From positions 20,954 to 84,953 of the forward strand of contig CAZEQY010000013.1 of the NCBI GenBank assembly GCA_964514655.1: a stretch of DNA of 64,000 nucleotides, given 5' to 3'. Numbering within the stretch: position 1 is the first letter of the stretch; the number at the start of each line of letters is the position of its first letter. The notes beneath the pieces were generated by a model. The model was not told the DNA's origin and searched no databases. It saw only the letters and a list, made by a program, of their open reading frames with translations. This DNA comes from SZAS-7 sp964514655 (GTDB taxonomy: Bacteria; Chlamydiota; Chlamydiia; Chlamydiales; FEN-1388). The translations under genes and the position numbers were made by a program. Positions 1-7,867 of the stretch are shown in pieces.

Positions 1-1
1 C

Positions 2-133
2 GAGCAAGGCTTTTTATTCTGGAATTACTACCTGCTACCTCACGTAGAATCCAAAATCGCAAACCACGAAAAGCAGCATAAATCAACCATTCCTCTAGCC
101 GTAGACGCCGCTCTCATCGAACAACTTGTATAA
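2..133 (+). CDS. C-terminal end of an unidentified protein (cut by window edge)
   Basis: An open frame runs from the first bases to a TAA at 131-133, giving 43 residues that end in AALIEQLV. The composition is protein-like (EQGFLFWNYYLLPHVESK at the start), but there is too little to identify a family. It converges with the ATPase gene on the other strand, whose stop lies only 3 bases further on. The start lies outside the window. Confidence 0.5.
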   Translation, partial: EQGFLFWNYYLLPHVESKIANHEKQHKSTIPLAVDAALIEQLV

Positions 134-136
134 GAT

Positions 137-1435
137 TTACACAAGGTAAAGAGGATAAAAATGGACATGGCGAATATCGTCGATTTGAAGTTTTTTAGCA
201 CTTACAATGACGCGGTAAAGCGGCTTATATTTTTCGCTATACACTTTTAAACTTTTAGATTGAGTAACCCATCCTGATTTTACTTCAAATGGAATAAGCG
301 AACCTTGAATTTGCCTTATAAATTCGACTTCTGAAGTCTTGCCTTCCCAGCAGTAGAGATCTTGTGAATCTCTGTAAGTAAAAGCCTGGGCTACGTAATT
401 TTCGGCAAAATAACCTTTATACGACCCATAATCTTGCGCGAAGATTGTTTGTGGATCAAGTTCACACATCGCCCCTAAAATACCCACATCAAAGAGCACA
501 AGTTTAAAGCTATTTTCTTTTTTATGAGCGCGTAAAGGGATTTTACTATCTGACACGATTGATATTTTCAAAATAAGCCCTGCATTTTCAAGCCAATCGA
601 TAGCATCAGCGAGCTTACTGTAACGATCAATGCCGGGTATTGAATCTCGAAATTTGTATTTTTTTGCAGAACCATCTTGTGTAGATGCAAGTTGTTCAGG
701 AATCGATTCATACACCCTTTTGACATGCATAGCATTAACTTTTCCTGAATGCTTTGCAATATCTGAAAAATAATCTTCTATTAGGTCTTTTTGCTTTTGC
801 CGAACTTTTTCAAAAGCTAATAATGGATCCTCTTTGTTTTTCACATATCGAGCAACAACTTCAGGAAGTCCACCAACAATAAAATAACATTTTAACTTTT
901 GCCATAGATAGTCATGAGCATAGTCTGAAACGGCTTCCATACGTTCACAAACACCTGCCATTTCATCATCCCCAATAGCTCGCAGAAACTCAACAAATGA
1001 CATGGGAAACATATTAAGGTGATCGACCTTCCCCACAGGATAGGAAACTGGGTTTAAATATACTCCTAGAAGCGATCCTGCACATGCGACATATGCTGAT
1101 GGTAAGTCTTCAGAAAAATACTTCAAACTCGTAAGAGCATTTGGACAAGCTTGAATTTCATCAAATATAAAAAGATCTTCAGCAAGATTTACTTTCTCTT
1201 TGAAATGGTGAGCGATATCGCTAATAATTCGTTTTGGATTAAGATCTGACAAGAAAATTCTTGCAAGACTTTTATCCTTTTCAAAGTTGAGGTAAAATGT
1301 GTTACGGAACTCCTTACTACCGAATTCTTGAAGTAGGTACGTTTTACCTACTTGACGGGCCCCTTTGAGAATAAGAGGTTTTCTTTCTGCAGATAGCTTC
1401 CACTCAAGGAGTTTATTGTATAGCGTTCTTTTCAT
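137..1435 (-). CDS. AAA+ ATPase with DUF4143 domain
   Basis: A 432-residue member of the ATP-binding proteins that join an AAA_14 domain to a C-terminal DUF4143 region. The N-terminus has a Walker A loop (GARQVGKTYL, about residues 25-34) and a Walker B segment (LFIFDEIQACP, about 88-98), followed by the sensor-like AGSLLGV. The last third carries the SEVEFI...PFEVKSG pattern, which resembles the PD-(D/E)xK-like core of these proteins. Family members are widespread in accessory DNA; their biochemical role is poorly defined. The start is the ATG at 1433-1435, with only a weak AGGG ahead of it. The upstream region contains a spaced direct repeat. The gene is transcribed alone and converges with the gene at the left edge. 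Confidence 0.88.
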   Translation of the reverse strand: MKRTLYNKLLEWKLSAERKPLILKGARQVGKTYLLQEFGSKEFRNTFYLNFEKDKSLARIFLSDLNPKRIISDIAHHFKEKVNLAEDLFIFDEIQACPNALTSLKYFSEDLPSAYVACAGSLLGVYLNPVSYPVGKVDHLNMFPMSFVEFLRAIGDDEMAGVCERMEAVSDYAHDYLWQKLKCYFIVGGLPEVVARYVKNKEDPLLAFEKVRQKQKDLIEDYFSDIAKHSGKVNAMHVKRVYESIPEQLASTQDGSAKKYKFRDSIPGIDRYSKLADAIDWLENAGLILKISIVSDSKIPLRAHKKENSFKLVLFDVGILGAMCELDPQTIFAQDYGSYKGYFAENYVAQAFTYRDSQDLYCWEGKTSEVEFIRQIQGSLIPFEVKSGWVTQSKSLKVYSEKYKPLYRVIVSAKKLQIDDIRHVHFYPLYLV

Positions 1436-1457
1436 ACCCTAATAATACCACTATTAC

Positions 1458-1514
1458 ACATTTTGTGCCAGCACTTTTTGTGTATTTTATACATTTTGTG
1501 CCGGGACTTTTTGT
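1458..1514. repeat. 24-bp direct repeat pair upstream of the DUF4143 ATPase
   Basis: Two copies of ACATTTTGTGCC..ACTTTTTGT (1458-1481 and 1491-1514) differ at two positions and start exactly 33 bases apart, about three helical turns. They lie 20-80 bases before the ATPase start codon on the minus strand, where an operator would be expected. Regulatory function is inferred only from this position. Confidence 0.5.
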
Positions 1515-1522
1515 ATCTACCA

Positions 1523-1576
1523 CCTTTTCCAGTGGCAGCAGGGACACTGCTTTAGCCTCGTGTGAAGCGAACCTGA
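1523..1576. repeat. Single arm of the TTCCAG-type inverted-repeat element
   Basis: The segment reads TTCCAGTGGCAGCAGGGACA then CTGCTTTAGCC..GTGAAGCGAA. It matches one terminal arm of the two fuller elements at 39522-39753 and 50451-50660. No matching second arm is visible here, so this looks like a decayed or truncated copy. Just after it, at about 1599-1624, is GAGGACGCAGAAGACGCAAA, a sequence of the same style as the repeats bordering the GxxExxY gene at 45685. Confidence 0.55.
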
Positions 1577-1672
1577 CTTGTGTAAGCAACAATTACCGCC
1601 GAGGACGCAGAAGACGCAAAGAGAAAAAACCTTTATTATTTTTCGATGAACTGCACGAGGGAATATTGTGGG

Positions 1673-2353
1673 CTATAGTGGTCTGTTGGGGATTATGTCG
1701 GAGATTTGTTTGGAAAAGTGCTGGTAATCTTGGCGGTCGGGCCAGGAGCCGCCCCATTCGTAGCCGCGGGAGGTGAAGGCCTGGTAGCAGACGTTATCAG
1801 GATCAGCAGTGATACCGCCTTGATAGTGTTGGGTTCTATCTAGATAGGCTTTACCACCTGCAGGCAGGACGCGCTCGCCCTTTACGTAGGGGTTTACAAG
1901 GGGGTTTATGTCGATGGCAATCCCGTAGCTATGGTTTGAATAGACTCCGGGATACGTTGTATTCTCGCGGCAGCAAAAGCAAGAACTATTGTTGGCAGAC
2001 ATTGAGCGCTCATCATCAGCATCATAAAAATCTACTAACTCAATACGCTCTATCGGAAACATCGCATCAAAAAGCTCTTTAAAGATCTCCAGAATTTCAT
2101 CTGCGATAATGTGGTGCACCACTATGTGGCCAGTCTGAACGCTCCCCTCATAGTCCCAGTGTAACACGGTGACATATCGAAGGTCATCCAAATCTACAGG
2201 ACATCCCTGCTTATATGAACGGCCTTGCATAAGCTCTTTTATAGAGGCGGGGATCTCTTCAACCGTCCCAAAATAGTTCATTCTAAAATCACAACTAAAT
2301 GCCATTGTAGATGCCACTAACGAAAGAATCAGCGAAAGAATCAATTTTTTCAT
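1673..2353 (-). CDS. Secreted M15-family peptidase (D-Ala-D-Ala / L-Ala-D-Glu type)
   Basis: A 226-residue putative murein peptidase of the M15C/VanY-like group. The ATG at 2351-2353 is chosen because it begins a clear signal peptide (MKKLILSLILSLVASTMAFS); longer in-frame starts would overlap adk. Family features follow in order: LVDFYDADDERSMSANN, the zinc-site motif SxHxxGxAxDI (SNHSYGIAIDI), and GYEWGGSWPDRQDYQHF, whose final His is the third zinc ligand in the family. Substrate is inferred: trimming of peptidoglycan peptide stems in the periplasm, which fits chlamydiae that keep a sparse wall. The gene is divergent from adk, with 54 bases between the starts. Confidence 0.85.
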   Translation of the reverse strand: MKKLILSLILSLVASTMAFSCDFRMNYFGTVEEIPASIKELMQGRSYKQGCPVDLDDLRYVTVLHWDYEGSVQTGHIVVHHIIADEILEIFKELFDAMFPIERIELVDFYDADDERSMSANNSSCFCCRENTTYPGVYSNHSYGIAIDINPLVNPYVKGERVLPAGGKAYLDRTQHYQGGITADPDNVCYQAFTSRGYEWGGSWPDRQDYQHFSKQISDIIPNRPL

Positions 2354-2407
2354 AGTATTAATAATCCGGGTTATGTATGTGAAAAGCAACAATACCAGGG
2401 AACAACT

Positions 2408-3079
2408 ATGTCCGCAAGCAGTACAAACAGCGATAAACAAATTGTCATCATACTTTTGGGACCACCAGGATCAGGTAAAGGCACGCTTGCTAAGGAGCTA
2501 AGCAAAAAACGCAACCTCACCCACATATCAACAGGCGATCTTTTTTTCGAAAACCTAAAAAACAAGACTGAACTTGGCCTTCACGCACAAAGCTACCTAG
2601 ATAGAGGCCAGCTTGTGCCTGACTCTCTTGTGCTTGACCTGTTGTATGACCGCATCCTGAATCCTGATTGCGAGCACGGCTACATCTTAGACGGCATTCC
2701 ACGTAACATCGCCCAGGTTCATGAACTTGAAGACTTTTTACGCAATAAAGCTGCAGTGATCGCCTTAAATCTCGAAGTACCCGACGAAGTCGTGATAAGC
2801 CGCTTATCCGGAAGGCTCATCTGCCAAAACTGCCACCACGTGTGGCATAAAGATAACCACTCAACAAAGCAAGCGGGTATCTGTGACCTATGTGGCGGAG
2901 AGCTTTTTCAGCGAAGTGATGATACACCGGCAGCAATTAAAGAGCGCCTAAAAGTATATCACGAACAAACGCAGCCCCTTGAGAAGTTTTATGAAGAGCA
3001 GCACCTCCTTAAACACGTAGATGCTTCAAAGAGCCCTGAAGAGGTATTTGCAACGGCATTGCAGCAGCTGGAAACGTAG
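2408..3079 (+). CDS. adk: Adenylate kinase
   Basis: A 223-residue adenylate kinase (ATP + AMP = 2 ADP), cytosolic nucleotide metabolism. The P-loop is GPPGSGKGTLAKEL (about residues 18-31), the AMP-binding segment THISTGDLF follows, and DGIPRN is the family DGFPR site with Ile in place of Phe. The LID holds a zinc site built from CxxC (CQNC) and CxxC (CDLC), the long bacterial form. The RRxDD-like QRSDDTPAAIKERL segment is also present. The ATG at 2408 is the first in frame; the upstream AGGGAA is a modest ribosome site. The gene stands alone between the divergent M15 peptidase and an unknown gene. Confidence 0.96.
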   Translation: MSASSTNSDKQIVIILLGPPGSGKGTLAKELSKKRNLTHISTGDLFFENLKNKTELGLHAQSYLDRGQLVPDSLVLDLLYDRILNPDCEHGYILDGIPRNIAQVHELEDFLRNKAAVIALNLEVPDEVVISRLSGRLICQNCHHVWHKDNHSTKQAGICDLCGGELFQRSDDTPAAIKERLKVYHEQTQPLEKFYEEQHLLKHVDASKSPEEVFATALQQLET

Positions 3080-3158
3080 CGCCTGCATAAAATTTAGTAT
3101 GACATAAAATCTTCATTCGTGTATATTCTCTGCTCTTCCCCGTAAATTTTGAGGATTA

Positions 3159-4904
3159 ATGTCAGCTTTATCTAATGCTTTGTATTTGGCTCATGCCTTT
3201 GATCGCCTTTCTATTAACTCTATGACTATGAAACTCGATCACTTTCCTCAAGGACGTTATATAGAACCATACCTCGACTACCTTCTTGCAACACTGGAAG
3301 GCAAAACCGATGAACACTTTCACGATCAAACGATAGATTTACAAGAAGCTATCTTTCACACCGTACTAACCCACTGCTCTGATCGTGGCTATAAAATGCA
3401 CATGCGTGAGCTCATCTTTATGCTGCCCTACTGTGTCCAAATTCGCGACTTAACACCAATTATCAATGCACTGAAAACTATAGATGATGAATGTATTGAC
3501 CCAATGACACTCTTTGTAGAGGCTATAGGGGCCTGGATAACACAAACAAACCCCAACATGCAAAGTATAGACTTTGTGTTTTCCTGTTTTTCCACCTACG
3601 CATCAACGTGGGCAAAACCTACAGATACCAATGCCTGCCTCACAAGGTATAGCCAGCTTGTCTGGAGGGTGTCACAAAGCATAGACCCAACATTAGCCAA
3701 GCGCATCTTTGACTACAATGTAGAAAAAGAGCACATATTGGCACTTGTGTTTATGATTCCATACGTTGCGCATGATCTTGATTGGAAAATTGTTCGCGCA
3801 AAACTTACATCGATCGATCAAGAAATCACCACCCCAACAACACTCTTTGCAGAGGCCATTGCTTGTTGGAAACAGTGCACAAATGCAAACCCACAAACTG
3901 CTGCAAGCCGACTTCGCTATTTTGCTGACTACGCTTTAGAATGGGAGGATCAAGACTATAAAGATCCTCACGAACTTCAAGAAGCACTTGTAGCTTCATT
4001 TTGCTACATCGTCTGGTATATAGCAGAAAGATATCCTGATACAGCCTCTGATGCAAGTATGCTCAAGGTGCTATATGCACTACAAGGTAATGTAGAAGTT
4101 CCATTTTCAAACCCTTCATGGGCAGAAGAACTAACCGGAGCAAAACGTACACTCTTTTGCTGCCTTATCCAAGACCCAAATCTTAACCAAGAGGTGCGCG
4201 ATCAGTTTATAGATCATCTTTTACGAAACGATGCACCTGAATCAGCTGTTGACATTGCGATAACAATTAGCAAATCGCTATCCTATCATCAGCTTACCAA
4301 ACTTGTTCACAAGGTACAAACTAGTAAGAATCCAAAAACGCTAGAAAAATTTGCTAAGCTTGTCAAGTCTAACACGTTTCCACGCGAGCTACGAGAGCTG
4401 CTTCTTACTTACTCGACGGGCTCTCCGTCTGCAGCAAACATACTTTTTGCAACAGCCACACAGCTTTATTTGCCACTAGAAGCCGTTAGACAATTTATCA
4501 ATAGTGTTTTTGTACACACAGTAAATGAAGAATCAAAAAACGCCCTACAAGCCCTATTACGTACACGCTGGCTTATGAAACTAGGTTCTGAATACCTCGT
4601 AGAAACCGGAACGGAAACTGTAGCACTTTGTTCAGTGCTACAAAATTTTGTAAAGCGCTTTGGACTTAGCGAGATATATTCAGACACTGATGTATCTAAC
4701 ATAGTGGTTAAAAATATACACTTCACACGTGTCCAGAGGATTAAATCAAGAAGCCCAAGTCCGGAAAATATGCCCTTGGCGCACCCTGCATCGCTACGCT
4801 CACAATTTCAACTAAAAAAAAGTGCGGCGATACTTGCGCCCATACCCGTGACACGTAAACCAGATTCTCCGGAACCTGAACTTTCTGATGGTGCAAATAA
4901 CTAA
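3159..4904 (+). CDS. Unknown 581-aa helical repeat protein
   Basis: I do not recognise this protein. It is predominantly helical, without signal peptide or obvious membrane span. It contains a degenerate repeat of about 110 residues: the pattern LxFMxPY...I..AL..ID.....P.TLF.EAI..W recurs near residues 84-126 and 195-237, and LQEAI/LQEAL segments near 61 and 272 mark unit boundaries. The middle (about 300-470) looks like a HEAT-like superhelix. The C-terminus becomes proline- and serine-rich (RSPSPENMP and SPEPELSD). Start ATG 3159 follows TTGAGGATTA, a usable ribosome site. It could be a scaffold or a secreted host-interaction protein; neither is shown. Confidence 0.8.
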   Translation: MSALSNALYLAHAFDRLSINSMTMKLDHFPQGRYIEPYLDYLLATLEGKTDEHFHDQTIDLQEAIFHTVLTHCSDRGYKMHMRELIFMLPYCVQIRDLTPIINALKTIDDECIDPMTLFVEAIGAWITQTNPNMQSIDFVFSCFSTYASTWAKPTDTNACLTRYSQLVWRVSQSIDPTLAKRIFDYNVEKEHILALVFMIPYVAHDLDWKIVRAKLTSIDQEITTPTTLFAEAIACWKQCTNANPQTAASRLRYFADYALEWEDQDYKDPHELQEALVASFCYIVWYIAERYPDTASDASMLKVLYALQGNVEVPFSNPSWAEELTGAKRTLFCCLIQDPNLNQEVRDQFIDHLLRNDAPESAVDIAITISKSLSYHQLTKLVHKVQTSKNPKTLEKFAKLVKSNTFPRELRELLLTYSTGSPSAANILFATATQLYLPLEAVRQFINSVFVHTVNEESKNALQALLRTRWLMKLGSEYLVETGTETVALCSVLQNFVKRFGLSEIYSDTDVSNIVVKNIHFTRVQRIKSRSPSPENMPLAHPASLRSQFQLKKSAAILAPIPVTRKPDSPEPELSDGANN

Positions 4905-4918
4905 ACCCAATTAAGTCC

Positions 4919-4948
4919 TTGACACGTTTTTTAAAATTGCCCTATACT
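4919..4948 (+). promoter_or_regulatory. Strong sigma-70-type promoter for the small ORF at 4984
   Basis: TTGACA (4919-4924), an 18-base spacer and TATACT (4943-4948) give one of the best promoter matches in the window. It is followed by AGGAGG and the ATG of a 38-codon ORF. The adjacent symporter gene could be read through from it. Confidence 0.65.
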
Positions 4949-4983
4949 CGGGCCAAGATCTACAGCACCGTTAGGAGGTTTTT

Positions 4984-5100
4984 ATGTGTAGACCATTTTT
5001 TTCTTTTATGGTTGCGTCCCGCCTTAGTTCATTCATCTTAGCTTCCCGTCTTGCCTCCCAACGTTGCAATAATAATTATAATTGCAATAATCAGCAGTAA
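4984..5100 (+). CDS. Small Cys/Asn-rich protein, 38 aa
   Basis: A short open frame behind a near-consensus promoter and a perfect Shine-Dalgarno (AGGAGG, 7 bases before the ATG at 4984). The product starts MCRPFFSFMVASRL, has a hydrophobic/amphipathic middle (SSFILASRLASQ) and ends in an Asn-rich tail with two cysteines (RCNNNYNCNNQQ). I know of no family for it. The expression signals are much stronger than expected by chance, so it is probably translated. It might be a leader peptide for the symporter gene 60 bases downstream or an independent small membrane-active peptide. Confidence 0.6.
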   Translation: MCRPFFSFMVASRLSSFILASRLASQRCNNNYNCNNQQ

Positions 5101-5160
5101 TTTTTCCCTTTTAGTTTAAAGTCTTTTTTGCTATATTGTAATTATTTTTATAGGATTCCT

Positions 5161-6513
5161 ATGTTTTTCGATAGTTTTGCCCAATTTGCAGACACCATCT
5201 TGTTTATTTCTTGCGTGCTGATCCTTATCAGCTGTATCTACATTAGCTACAAACTCAGGTTTGTGCAGTTTCGCTTTTTTCCGGCGCTTTTTTCGCTGTT
5301 AAAAGCCTCATTTACAAAACGAGATGCCACAAGCTCTAGCCAAACGATACTCCCCCATACAGCCCTAATCACAGCGATGTCAACAACCCTTGGTATTTCT
5401 ACGATAGTGGCCCCTGTTATTGCTTGTAACCTTGGCGGTCCCGGCGCTCTTTTAGGCTTTTTGCTGACTGCATTTTTTGGTAGTGCTGCAACATATGCTG
5501 AGGTCAACCTCTGCATCACACACCGCAAAAAAGATGAGTCGGGTATTATCATGGGCGGGCCCATGCAGTACCTTAAAACCATATTTTCACCTTTTGCGGC
5601 AAAGTGGTATGCAGTATCGTGCCTTACACTTATGCTTGCATGGTCTGCCGCACAGGCAAACCAGGTAGCGGCTATTTTGGATTCACCTCTAGTTGAAAGC
5701 TATCGCATTCCCACTATCATTACAGCTAGCATTACAGGCATCTTTGTACTTGTTATGCTAATGGGCGGCATAAAGCGCGTGGGCTGGTTTTCTATGGTGC
5801 ATGTGCCGCTGATGTTTGTTATATATGTGGGCTCTTGCCTTTACATAGTAGGAACAAACCTCGACAAGCTACCGGCTATTTTTTCAGAGATTTTTGCGGC
5901 TTTTACAGAACCCCAATCACTAGCTAGCGGTGTAGTTGTGGGCGGTGCTGTAAGCGCCCTTCGCTGGGGTATATTTAAAGGTATACAGTGCTGTGAAACG
6001 GGAATCGGCACCCAGACGATGCCTCACTCGATGGCAGAAACTGAAAATCCTATCGCCCAAGGACTCCTCGCGATGCTCTCAACATATACAGCAGGAATCG
6101 TAGCCTTTTTGTCCGGCTGTGTGGCACTGCTTACTAAAACGTGGCAAGATCCAACCCTGCCCCTTGGCATGAGCATGGTTGCAGCGTCATTTGAGATCTA
6201 TTTTTCATCTTTTGGCATTGTAATAATCACGATAGCATCGCTTCTTTTTGCCTCCGGCCCAATCCTTGGCAACTGCTACAACGGCAGCCAGTGCTTTAGC
6301 TTTTTAACAAACAACAAGCGCCTTAAAGCCTACTACGTAGCATCTGCAATCATGGTATTTTTTGGAGCCATTGCCGACGTCAAAACGCTTTGGTCACTTA
6401 TGGACATAGTGCTAGCAGCAACAGCTCTACCCCACATCGCCTGCCTAGTCGTCTACGCCCATAAAGAAGCCAAGCAAGGCTCCGCCCTCACCCAAGAAAT
6501 GGTAGTAGCCTAA
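5161..6513 (+). CDS. Sodium:alanine/glycine symporter (AGCS family)
   Basis: A 450-residue inner-membrane amino-acid carrier of the AGCS (AlsT/DagA) family, which imports alanine or glycine with Na+. Family signatures are present: a GGPGALLGFLLTAFFGSAATY segment with following AEV (about residues 90-115), the GGPMQYL motif (about 130), and GVVVGGAVSALRWGIFKGI with the charged loop (about 260-280). About ten or eleven hydrophobic spans are visible. The ATG at 5161 is preferred over an in-frame TTG at 5128, because the latter adds a short extension without a ribosome site. Amino-acid import suits an intracellular parasite. A GC-rich hairpin follows the stop. Confidence 0.92.
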   Translation: MFFDSFAQFADTILFISCVLILISCIYISYKLRFVQFRFFPALFSLLKASFTKRDATSSSQTILPHTALITAMSTTLGISTIVAPVIACNLGGPGALLGFLLTAFFGSAATYAEVNLCITHRKKDESGIIMGGPMQYLKTIFSPFAAKWYAVSCLTLMLAWSAAQANQVAAILDSPLVESYRIPTIITASITGIFVLVMLMGGIKRVGWFSMVHVPLMFVIYVGSCLYIVGTNLDKLPAIFSEIFAAFTEPQSLASGVVVGGAVSALRWGIFKGIQCCETGIGTQTMPHSMAETENPIAQGLLAMLSTYTAGIVAFLSGCVALLTKTWQDPTLPLGMSMVAASFEIYFSSFGIVIITIASLLFASGPILGNCYNGSQCFSFLTNNKRLKAYYVASAIMVFFGAIADVKTLWSLMDIVLAATALPHIACLVVYAHKEAKQGSALTQEMVVA

Positions 6514-6519
6514 ACCCCA

Positions 6520-6538
6520 GCACCCCCTTCGGGGGTGC
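6520..6538 (+). terminator. Hairpin after the AGCS symporter
   Basis: GCACCCCC pairs with GGGGGTGC around a 3-base loop, 6 bases after the symporter stop. There is no T-run, so it may stabilise the 3' end or act as a weak terminator. Confidence 0.5.
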
Positions 6539-6565
6539 CTCAAGTTCAGATAATTGATGCCAATT

Positions 6566-6794
6566 TTCAGCCTGAAGGGCTGGTTTATAAAAGCCTAGGG
6601 CATCGCCCTAGGTAAGCCAAGCAACAAATATAGCAGGGTGAAGCCCTGCGTTATAAGTTTCGATTTAAGCCACGTCAATCAAATATCGCGCCTGTAAGCG
6701 CTTATATATTGCAGGGCTTCACCCTGCTATTTGTGGGCTACAACGGACCTAGGGCTTTGCCCTAGGCTTTTATATACCAGCCCTTCAGGCTGAA
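6566..6794. repeat. REP-like palindromic island (CCTGAAGGGCTGG / CCTAGGGC family)
   Basis: A 229-bp near-palindrome. The left side contains TTCAGCCTGAAGGGCTGG, AAAGCCTAGGGC..GCCCTAGG and GCAGGGTGAAGCCCTGC. The right side carries the same blocks inverted, ending in CCAGCCCTTCAGGCTGAA. Each block is itself a small hairpin. A half copy lies at 25790-25916, and a decayed fragment at about 6831-6879. The organisation resembles REP/BIME sequences mobilised by RAYT transposases; no such transposase is visible in the window. Confidence 0.75.
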
Positions 6795-6830
6795 GAAAAA
6801 TTACTGGGGTAATTTAACATAAAGAATAAT

Positions 6831-6879
6831 GTTAAGGGCTTTGCTCTAGGCTGTTATAACCCAACCATTCAGGCTGAAT
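6831..6879. repeat. Decayed fragment of the REP-like family
   Basis: GTTAAGGGCTTTGCTCTAGG then CTGTTATAACCCAACCATTC and AGGCTGAA match the right-hand end of the preceding element with several changes. It lies 37 bp after that element, so a partial tandem insertion followed by decay is likely. Confidence 0.5.
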
Positions 6880-6895
6880 AATGCAATGATTGCTC

Positions 6896-6925
6896 TTGAT
6901 TTTTAATGACGTCTTAATGTAAAAT
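6896..6925 (+). promoter_or_regulatory. Putative promoter for the gene at 6954
   Basis: TTGATT (6896-6901), an 18-base spacer and TAAAAT (6920-6925) lie 28 bases before the start codon. It is close to the sigma-70 pattern and located after the repeat island. Confidence 0.4.
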
Positions 6926-6953
6926 TGTATTTTAAAAACGCGTGAGGTGGTTT

Positions 6954-7802
6954 ATGCAAGCTGAAAAAACAGGAACAGCAGGTCTAAATTTGCAGGGATT
7001 ACGCCATGCACTCCTCCAAGTTGAGTCAGAGAGAAAGGAAAAAAGAAAGCTCTCCGCACTTGAAACTCGCATTGTTGAAGAATTTAAGAGAAGAAAACGC
7101 GATGCCTTTGGCGATGAGGCCGTCATAATCTTGCCAACAGATCCGCGATATGCCATCGTATTACAGCAAATAGAAGATTTGGTCAAAGACTATCCAACAT
7201 CGCCCCGGGGAAGCAGATTTATAGGCTCAAAGGTAACTGTAAAAGTCTTTCTATACGTAAACATCTCCCATTTTAATGTAACATATAAGCGCTCACCAGA
7301 CCCCAGAAATCTCTTTCTCGAACCAGTGGGCAAAGAAATTGACTTTGGACCACTTAAGCTCGACCAATTTGGGGCATTCACAAAACGCAACATCACGCTG
7401 AAGGTACAAAACTTGCATCAAGTACCCGGCGAAAAATTTAAGAAAAATAAGCATGCAGATAGAGCTCCAGTAGATCCTAATGCTATTGCCCTAGGCGGCA
7501 AAACCTATGCCGGGGATTTTTCCACAGATCCCGCTCTTATGAAGACAAAATTTCTAGCTGACGTCCAGTTTGGCACCTTGCTAAACGCAAAAAGGATGAC
7601 AGTCACCGTAGAAACTTTGGGCGAAGAAGAAAGTACCTATGTTGTTATCCCCCTAGACAAACTAACAACCACCTCTAAAATCCCCGTTGATGGTAGTTTT
7701 ACTGTCGCAAGTGGAGCTACAGTCCACATAGAGGATTTAGAAGGCGATGATCAAACCTGGATTGACTGTAAGCAGAGCTATCCCATTCGATTTCCCCTCT
7801 AG
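6954..7802 (+). CDS. Unknown 282-aa protein preceding the chaperone-effector pair
   Basis: I do not recognise a family. The N-terminal 70 residues are basic and helical (RKEKRKLSALETRIVEEFKR). The rest alternates short beta-like stretches, for example VTVKVFLYVNISHFNVTY and TYVVIPLDKLTTTSKIPVDG. There is no signal peptide or membrane span. The ATG at 6954 is used because GAGGTGG precedes it; the in-frame GTG at 6942 is part of that ribosome site. It lies 65 bp before a TPR chaperone-like gene and a large proline-rich gene on the same strand, so it may be a secreted protein or a co-chaperone. That is inference from position. Confidence 0.72.
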   Translation: MQAEKTGTAGLNLQGLRHALLQVESERKEKRKLSALETRIVEEFKRRKRDAFGDEAVIILPTDPRYAIVLQQIEDLVKDYPTSPRGSRFIGSKVTVKVFLYVNISHFNVTYKRSPDPRNLFLEPVGKEIDFGPLKLDQFGAFTKRNITLKVQNLHQVPGEKFKKNKHADRAPVDPNAIALGGKTYAGDFSTDPALMKTKFLADVQFGTLLNAKRMTVTVETLGEEESTYVVIPLDKLTTTSKIPVDGSFTVASGATVHIEDLEGDDQTWIDCKQSYPIRFPL

Positions 7803-7816
7803 ACGCCCCCCTCTCG

Positions 7817-7845
7817 TTGCTATTAAATAAAACATTTGATAGAAT
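7817..7845 (+). promoter_or_regulatory. Putative promoter for the TPR chaperone-like gene
   Basis: TTGCTA (7817-7822), a 17-base spacer and TAGAAT (7840-7845), 22 bases before the chosen start at 7868. This would drive the chaperone-effector pair independently of the gene at 6954. Confidence 0.5.
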
Positions 7846-7867
7846 GTAAGTAATGGAGGGGATAGCT

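Noticed and set aside
1465..1776. 103-codon plus-strand ORF between the ATPase and the M15 peptidase
   Set aside because: It runs through the repeat arm and antisense into the M15 gene, has no ribosome site and a low-complexity Arg-rich composition.
7853..7867. Upstream ATG as start of the TPR gene (and the similar ATG at 35709)
   Set aside because: In both cases the ATG is part of the ribosome site (ATGGAGGG) of the next in-frame ATG, which has good spacing.
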